The notes under the pieces were generated by a model. It was not told the DNA's origin and searched no databases. It saw only the letters and a list, made by a program, of their open reading frames with translations. Shown here piece after piece: positions 12,835 through 16,937 of a DNA stretch of 16,937 bases; positions within the stretch are counted from its first letter, which is position 1; each line of letters opens with the position of its first letter. Source of the DNA: UBA3222 sp002363035 (GTDB lineage Bacteria > Verrucomicrobiota > Verrucomicrobiia > Opitutales > UBA9783); contig CAMPCR010000019.1 in assembly GCA_946646575.1 (NCBI GenBank), positions 1-16,937 of the forward strand, written 5' to 3'. A program made the position numbers and the translations under genes.

Positions 12835-13791
12835 ATGAAAACATCCATGCAACTGTCGCGAAAGTACAGAATTTTAATCATCAAACCGTCGGCATTTGGG
12901 GATGTCGTCCAAATGCTGCAGGTAGTCGAAGGTTTATATCGGGCGGCGGAGAAAAACGGTATTTTTTTGGATATTCATTGGATTATTCGCGATTGTTTTG
13001 CGGAATTTTTGCGTCTGAGCCCCGTTATTTCGAAGCTCTTTATTTTCGAGCGTCACGGCGGTATCCGTGGCTTTTGCCGTTTAATAAAAGAGGTGCGTGC
13101 GTATCGGTATGATTATCTTATTGACGGACAGGGGTTGTTGCGAACGGGATTGATGACGTTCTTCGCAAAAGCGACGGAGAAAATCGGACGCGGCAATGCG
13201 CGCGAAGGAGCGCGGTTCTTTTATAAAAAAACCTTCATGCCTTCTTTTGCGCCGTTCCATGAGGTGGATATTTTGCAGTCCTTATTGACGCCGTTAGGGT
13301 TAAATTCGCAACCGCAACGACCGTTGACATTAAAAACGGACGATTGGCATTTTCCGTTCGAAAAAGGCTCGATTTTGTTGTTTCCGAACAGCGGGCGTGT
13401 CGAAAAGGAATGGCCGTTTTTTCCCGAATTGACGCGATTATTGTTGGAACAAACGCCGTACCGTTGCGTATGGATCGGGCAACGAGTGCCGAACGATGTG
13501 CCGCAACATCCGCGTTTTACGAATTTTATCGGTCAGACGCGTTTATCGGATTTGCCGACGCTCATTCAATCGGCGCAATGCGTGATTGCCAACGACAGCG
13601 GTCCCGTGCATTTGGCGGCGGCGTTAAAAAAACCGCTGGTCGGTATTTACGGGCCGACAAGCGGACAACGTTCCGGACCGTATCCGACGGCGAAGCATTG
13701 TATCTTTCAAGCAACGAATGGGAATTTGAAAAACGTTTCTCCGGAAGCCGTTGCCGAAGCGGTGTTAAGGCAAATTGAGCAAAGCGAGTAG
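12835..13791 (+). CDS. Glycosyltransferase family 9 (ADP-heptose/LPS heptosyltransferase-like)
   Basis: A 318-residue GT-B enzyme of the family that adds heptose to the lipopolysaccharide inner core at the cytoplasmic face of the inner membrane. Evidence: the N-terminal ILIIKPSAFGDVVQ (residues 13-26; usual form KPSSLGD) and the C-terminal nucleotide-sugar site NDSGPVHLAAAL (253-264), followed by VGIYGPTSGQRSGPYP. The length is close to that of WaaC/WaaF-type enzymes. Which heptosyltransferase, or another GT9 member, cannot be told from this. I choose ATG 12835; a TTG at 12808 and the ATG at 12847 are alternatives, and none has a Shine-Dalgarno. It starts 59 bases after priA and converges on the RDD gene with only 25 bases between. 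Its presence implies an LPS-bearing envelope. Confidence 0.9.
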   Translation: MKTSMQLSRKYRILIIKPSAFGDVVQMLQVVEGLYRAAEKNGIFLDIHWIIRDCFAEFLRLSPVISKLFIFERHGGIRGFCRLIKEVRAYRYDYLIDGQGLLRTGLMTFFAKATEKIGRGNAREGARFFYKKTFMPSFAPFHEVDILQSLLTPLGLNSQPQRPLTLKTDDWHFPFEKGSILLFPNSGRVEKEWPFFPELTRLLLEQTPYRCVWIGQRVPNDVPQHPRFTNFIGQTRLSDLPTLIQSAQCVIANDSGPVHLAAALKKPLVGIYGPTSGQRSGPYPTAKHCIFQATNGNLKNVSPEAVAEAVLRQIEQSE

Positions 13792-13816
13792 GTTCGGGAA
13801 ACAAAATTTTCAAGAT

Positions 13817-14458
13817 CTATTCTGATTTTTCCGTATCTTCCTTCGATTTTTCCGCCTGAACCACCGAACGCACCGCTTCACCGATTTGTCCCTGAATTTG
13901 CTCCAACAGCGTGCAATTCACGACGTACGTTTGACAGAATAAATCGTGCAGTCCGCGGTGCTGTCGTTGAACGCACATCCAAAAGAAATCCAATGCAACC
14001 AAAAACGGGAAGCCCGTCAGCAGAAAGAAAATAAATGTTCCCGAACGCCAAACGTTATCAAAAAAGGTCAGCGGTTTCAGCTGCGGCAGTTTCAGGACGC
14101 GCAGGTTAAAAATTTGTTTTCCGAGCGTGCCACCTTGAAAAAAACAACCGTTGACGGCGTAATATCCCCAGGTGAGCCAAAATAAAACCCAATCGAGTGC
14201 TTGGAACATGTGCAACAGTTCGGGGTTGTTTTTGAGTTCCGTGAAAAATCCGCTTATCTGCCCCTGAAGCAGTTGAAGCGAGTAGGTTTCGAGCAGAGTT
14301 TGGAATTGCATCATGGCCTCCGCGTGATAAAGCGGCAACCATAACTTCCCGACGACGAAGGCATTCAGCAGAAAAAGCAGAATTAAATCGCACAGCATCG
14401 CGAGCATGCGTTGCGTGATCGGTGCCGGCGGCAAAAATGTACTTTGAATTTTGTTCAC
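13817..14458 (-). CDS. RDD family membrane protein
   Basis: A 213-residue integral membrane protein with the RDD layout: Arg then Asp in the first helix (QRMLAMLCDLILLFLLNAF), the loop GGTLGKQIFNLRVL and the late Asp in HRGLHDLFCQTYVV. Three hydrophobic spans are visible: about residues 17-37, 89-108 and 130-155. The C-terminus is a charged tail rich in Glu and Lys. RDD proteins are mostly of unknown function; some are linked to ion exchange. I prefer the GTG at 14458, whose GTGA overlaps the folD stop TGA by four bases, a typical coupling arrangement; a GTG at 14470 would add four residues. It is the last gene of the operon beginning at 16437. Confidence 0.88.
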   Translation of the reverse strand: MNKIQSTFLPPAPITQRMLAMLCDLILLFLLNAFVVGKLWLPLYHAEAMMQFQTLLETYSLQLLQGQISGFFTELKNNPELLHMFQALDWVLFWLTWGYYAVNGCFFQGGTLGKQIFNLRVLKLPQLKPLTFFDNVWRSGTFIFFLLTGFPFLVALDFFWMCVQRQHRGLHDLFCQTYVVNCTLLEQIQGQIGEAVRSVVQAEKSKEDTEKSE

Positions 14459-15339
14459 GGCTGTTGACACAGGTAATACGCTTGCAGTGTGTTTTTCATC
14501 AACATCGCAACCGTCAGCGGTCCGATGCCTCCGGGGACGGGTGTGAGTGCGTCAACATACCCCGTCAATGCTTCCATATCCGCATCACCCCGAATCATGT
14601 ACCCGCGTTCGTTATCGGCGGGCACGCGATTGATGCCGACATCAATCACAACGGCGCTTTCTTTCACGTAATCACGCCCGAAGGCATGCGGTTTTCCGCA
14701 GGCAAGCACCAAAATATCGGCTTGTTTGGTGATGTCGGACAAATTTTGCGTGTACGAATGGCAAACGGTGACGGTGGCATTCCCGAATTCCGAATGTCGC
14801 AACAATAATGCCGCCAACGGTTTCCCGACAATCGAACTGCGGTTAACGATAACAACCTGTTTGCCCTCCGTTGCGATACGGTAATACTTTAAAAGTTCAA
14901 CAATTCCGGCAGGCGTGCACGGTATTAACGAACCGTCGCCCTGCCATAAACGACCGCCGTTGACGTCGGTAAAGCCGTCTACATCCTTTTTCGAATCGAC
15001 GGCGCGAAGAATGTTGAGAGTATTTACATGTTTCGGAAACGGCAACTGAACCAAAATGCCGTCGACATTCGGATCTTCGTTTAAGCGGATAATTTCCGCC
15101 AAAAGTCGTTCTTCCGTTGTCGTTTCGTCGAAAACGCGCGTTTCGCCTTGAATGCCGACTTCGGATGCGCATTTTGCCTTTTGTTTAACGTAAGAAACGG
15201 AGGCTCCGTCATCTCCGACGCGCAAAAAAACCACCGACGGCGGACGTCCTTTTAAAGTCGCAACCTTCTTCCGCACGGACGTCAAAATCGCATCCGCAAC
15301 GGGCTTCCCGAACAAAATCCGCGTATTACGGGCACACAT
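14455..15339 (-). CDS. folD: Methylenetetrahydrofolate dehydrogenase / methenyl-THF cyclohydrolase
   Basis: A 294-residue bifunctional cytosolic enzyme that oxidises 5,10-methylene-THF to methenyl-THF with NAD(P) and hydrolyses it to 10-formyl-THF, feeding purine and formyl-Met-tRNA synthesis. Motifs: SYVKQKAK with Tyr50 and the catalytic Lys54, DGILVQLPFPKH (from 93), KDVDGF (118), the dinucleotide site VVIVNRSSIVGKP (about 162-174, with Asn where many members have Gly) and PVPGGIGPLTVAMLM near the end. I choose ATG 15339; an in-frame TTG at 15348 would add three residues. The start overlaps the end of the upstream secreted-protein gene by 14 bases and the stop overlaps the RDD gene, so the operon is tightly packed. 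Confidence 0.97.
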   Translation of the reverse strand: MCARNTRILFGKPVADAILTSVRKKVATLKGRPPSVVFLRVGDDGASVSYVKQKAKCASEVGIQGETRVFDETTTEERLLAEIIRLNEDPNVDGILVQLPFPKHVNTLNILRAVDSKKDVDGFTDVNGGRLWQGDGSLIPCTPAGIVELLKYYRIATEGKQVVIVNRSSIVGKPLAALLLRHSEFGNATVTVCHSYTQNLSDITKQADILVLACGKPHAFGRDYVKESAVVIDVGINRVPADNERGYMIRGDADMEALTGYVDALTPVPGGIGPLTVAMLMKNTLQAYYLCQQP

Positions 15340-15715
15340 CTTCGACAACGATTAGGAGATACGGCTCTTTGTTAATGTACTGCGGGACGCCTTTGATGCA
15401 GACATTGCGATGGACGAGCATTTTCAATTTATGCGCTTTGCGAACGTCCTGCGGAGACTTTAAAAATGCGATCGGTCTGTTTTTTTTATCACACAGACAA
15501 TAATGAACGTCTTTCAAATTTTGCCACCAAAACGACATTTTATCCAAAAAACCGACCGTTTTGATTACACCCTCGAAGTTTCGAACGGATGATAACGTTT
15601 TGGTCGCTTTTTCGGATGTTACGGAGCTTTTGTCACCGTGCGACGGTTTCGCCCGAGCCGAAAACAAGCTGCCTCCGAAACAAAGAATCCAAAAAACTGC
15701 AACAACCCTTAGCAT
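15326..15715 (-). CDS. Small secreted protein with OB-like C-terminal domain, unknown
   Basis: A 129-residue protein I do not recognise by name. ATG 15715 gives a clear signal peptide (MLRVVAVFWILCFGGSLFSARA, cut near ARA-KP); the frame extends 32 codons upstream within the pseudouridine synthase gene, but that part is its shadow. After a polar linker, residues 47-127 have the strand pattern of small OB/SH3-like domains: FEGVIKTVGF, DVHYCLCDKKNRPIAFL, then MLVHRNVCIKGVPQYI and PYLLIVVEDV. Such domains in exported proteins often bind ligands or partner proteins, but I have no specific role. It overlaps the preceding gene by 7 bases (ATGCTAA) and folD by 14 bases, so it is translated as part of this operon. 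Confidence 0.82.
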   Translation of the reverse strand: MLRVVAVFWILCFGGSLFSARAKPSHGDKSSVTSEKATKTLSSVRNFEGVIKTVGFLDKMSFWWQNLKDVHYCLCDKKNRPIAFLKSPQDVRKAHKLKMLVHRNVCIKGVPQYINKEPYLLIVVEDVCP

Positions 15716-16437
15716 GCGTTTTCGAAAATCTGCTTCACTTCTTTTGCGGACAAGCGGCGCGATTGTCCCGGTGCCAGTTTTTTGTCGAGTATCAGCCCGC
15801 CGATCTTCCAACGCTTCAATTTTAGCACTTCGTAGCCGAATGAAAACAATAATCGTCGAATTTCGCGTTTTTTCCCCTGACCCAACGTAACGTCGATTTT
15901 GTGGGAATTGACGACATGAACGGACTTAAAGCTCAAATGCTCACCCTGGCAGTTTCGCCCCTGTTTCAGTTCGTTGCAAATCGACAAATCGAACGCTTTG
16001 TCCAAGTGTACGCGGTAGACTTTTTCGATGCCGGAAGACGGATGCGCCACGCGGTGTGCCAACTGCCCGTCGTTGGTCAGCAACAGCAAACCCTCGCTGT
16101 CTTTGTCCAAACGACCGATGAACATCCACTTTTGGCGCCGCAAAACGGGCGGAACGTACGCCTCCAATGTGTTGCGCGCCAACGGAGCATCGTGCGTGCA
16201 AATAACGCCTTTCGGCTTAAACAACATCCAAACCTCTTGGAAATTTTGCGACTGCAACAGGTGCGGTTGTAACTTTCTTTGCCCCACCGTGAGTGTATCT
16301 TTCGCGCAGTCAATCTTACTGCCGAGGTGCGCCGTTTCGCCGTTGATGCAGACTGTTCCGTCGGTAATCATCTCCTCCGCATGACGCCTGGAAATCCCAT
16401 ACACGCGCGCAAGCACCTTCTGCAACCGCTCTTCCAC
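15709..16437 (-). CDS. rRNA pseudouridine synthase, RsuA/RluB family
   Basis: A 242-residue enzyme that converts a specific uridine in ribosomal RNA to pseudouridine. It has an N-terminal S4 RNA-binding domain (about 1-60, with RLQKVLARVYGISRRHAEEMI and GTVCING). The catalytic domain has FKPKGVICTH, the catalytic-loop GRLDKDSEGLLLLTNDG with Asp111, EKVYRVHLD and the family-typical QGKKREIRRLLFSFGYEVLKLKR. The motif order supports the RsuA/RluB/RluE/RluF branch. RluB-like specificity (23S) is my best guess, but RsuA (16S) cannot be excluded, so no symbol is given. The start codon is GTG 16437 without a Shine-Dalgarno. It is the first gene of a four-gene overlapping operon. Confidence 0.93.
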   Translation of the reverse strand: MEERLQKVLARVYGISRRHAEEMITDGTVCINGETAHLGSKIDCAKDTLTVGQRKLQPHLLQSQNFQEVWMLFKPKGVICTHDAPLARNTLEAYVPPVLRRQKWMFIGRLDKDSEGLLLLTNDGQLAHRVAHPSSGIEKVYRVHLDKAFDLSICNELKQGRNCQGEHLSFKSVHVVNSHKIDVTLGQGKKREIRRLLFSFGYEVLKLKRWKIGGLILDKKLAPGQSRRLSAKEVKQIFENAC

Positions 16438-16530
16438 CAGGGATTATTGTTTGGGAAAGGGATGTTGCTGGCAATAGGTTTTTGAGGGTCAGTCTGTTTC
16501 GATGGCTTCGTATCTGAGTGGGCTTTTTCT

Positions 16531-16559
16531 ATTGTAACTATAATGAGAAAGAGTGGGAA
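16531..16559 (-). promoter_or_regulatory. Candidate promoter for the pseudouridine synthase-folD-RDD operon
   Basis: On the minus strand TTCCCA (16554-16559), a 17-base spacer and TACAAT (16531-16536), matching 4 and 5 of 6 consensus positions. It would give a leader of roughly 85 bases. On the plus strand a perfect TATAAT (16539-16544) overlaps it but has no fitting -35, so it is only a weak candidate for the outer-membrane protein gene. Confidence 0.35.
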
Positions 16560-16647
16560 ACGGGAATGTTCATTTGCTTCCAGAAACGGTCTCATAAACC
16601 GAAGGTGCCGCAAATGTGCTTTGTTTTGTGATGAAAAATCCTTGCCC

Positions 16648-16665
16648 CCTACCTACCTACCTACC
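16648..16665 (+). repeat. Tetranucleotide repeat (CCTA) x4.5 upstream of an outer-membrane protein gene
   Basis: Four full CCTA units plus CC occupy 16648-16665, ending 16 bases before the ATG at 16682. Directly after it is a three-codon frame ATG GAA GCA TAA (16666-16677). Short tandem repeats in this position can change in number by slippage and alter expression, but 4.5 units is modest. Confidence 0.75.
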
Positions 16666-16681
16666 ATGGAAGCATAAAGCT

Positions 16682-16937
16682 ATGAGAAACAAATTATTCT
16701 TTACGGCAGGCATCGTCGGGATGCTGTCGTTGGGTGTGGCGTCGGGAGCGACGGACGGGGCAAACAAGGGATGGTTTGGGGAACAACGTCCGTATATGGT
16801 GTTGCGCGGCGGATTCCAATTCGGTAAGGCGGAACCCGGGATTTCTTTAGACGTTGCGGCGAACCCTGCAAATGCGAGTGTGAAGAAGAGCCTCAAAAGT
16901 GCCTGGGCGGGTTCGTTTGAATTCGGGACGTCACATT
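16682..16937 (+). CDS. Probable outer-membrane beta-barrel protein, N-terminal part (runs off window)
   Basis: Only the first 85 residues are inside the window and the frame is still open. It begins with a signal peptide (MRNKLFFTAGIVGMLSLGVASGA, likely cut after SGA). The mature part has alternating aromatic and Gly-rich strands such as RPYMVLRGGFQFG and SAWAGSFEFG, typical of the first strands of an outer-membrane barrel. GGAAG (16668-16672) stands 9 bases before the ATG and may be its ribosome-binding site. The gene is divergent from the pseudouridine synthase operon, with about 240 bases between. Family assignment is uncertain because the rest is not visible; a periplasmic protein with a strand-rich fold is the alternative. 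Confidence 0.75.
   Translation, partial: MRNKLFFTAGIVGMLSLGVASGATDGANKGWFGEQRPYMVLRGGFQFGKAEPGISLDVAANPANASVKKSLKSAWAGSFEFGTSH

Noticed and set aside
1..16937. CRISPR arrays, insertion sequences, rRNA genes
   Set aside because: No regularly spaced repeats, transposase-like frames or rRNA-like segments were seen; the only sizeable repeat is the in-frame duplication at 3799-4092.

Overview
The window reads as a chromosomal segment of a Gram-negative bacterium. Outer-membrane features support this: a glycosyltransferase family 9 (ADP-heptose type) enzyme, a predicted lipoprotein, several signal peptides, and the first part of a probable outer-membrane protein. LepA carries a stretch (GITIKSHPVTM) that I recall as shared with Chlamydia-like LepA, and Rho has a long basic low-complexity N-terminus. 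I therefore infer a member of the PVC superphylum, most likely Verrucomicrobiota (Opitutia-like). That placement is from memory of protein families, not from a search. Base composition is moderate, and classical Shine-Dalgarno sites are missing before several genes (lepA, fabD, rho, the GT9 gene).

Layout. 1-335: 3' end of glyA (+). 654-6138 (minus): fabD, then a 513-residue secreted protein with a duplicated segment, a 205-residue secreted protein, a short membrane peptide, then lepA with its own promoter. The three middle genes are AT- and Lys/Glu/Phe-rich, look unlike their housekeeping neighbours and are probably lineage-specific. 6463-8307 (+): rho, divergent from fabD. 8308-9481 (+): a stretch usually left empty that holds three small cysteine-rich genes: a secreted 94-residue protein (12 Cys), a 38-residue peptide (6 Cys in CxxC and CxxCxxC spacing) and a lysine-rich 34-residue peptide (4 Cys), closed by a strong terminator. 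9758-12775 (+): tRNA-Arg(CCU), then 8 bases later a lipoprotein gene, then priA. 12835-13791 (+): the GT9 gene. 13817-16437 (minus): an overlapping four-gene operon: pseudouridine synthase, small secreted OB-like protein, folD and an RDD membrane protein. 16682-end (+): the beginning of an outer-membrane protein, downstream of a tetranucleotide repeat.

How they fit together. Most genes are information-processing or core metabolism: one-carbon units (glyA, folD), fatty-acid initiation (fabD), translation (lepA, the rRNA pseudouridine synthase, tRNA-Arg), transcription termination (rho), replication restart (priA) and envelope (GT9, lipoprotein, outer-membrane protein). The most novel part is the cysteine-rich microprotein cluster at 8611-9481. 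It combines a near-consensus promoter placed so close to its ATG that the mRNA should be nearly leaderless, a perfect 10-bp hairpin that holds a ribosome-binding site in its loop and the start codon in its stem, and a double hairpin/terminator end.
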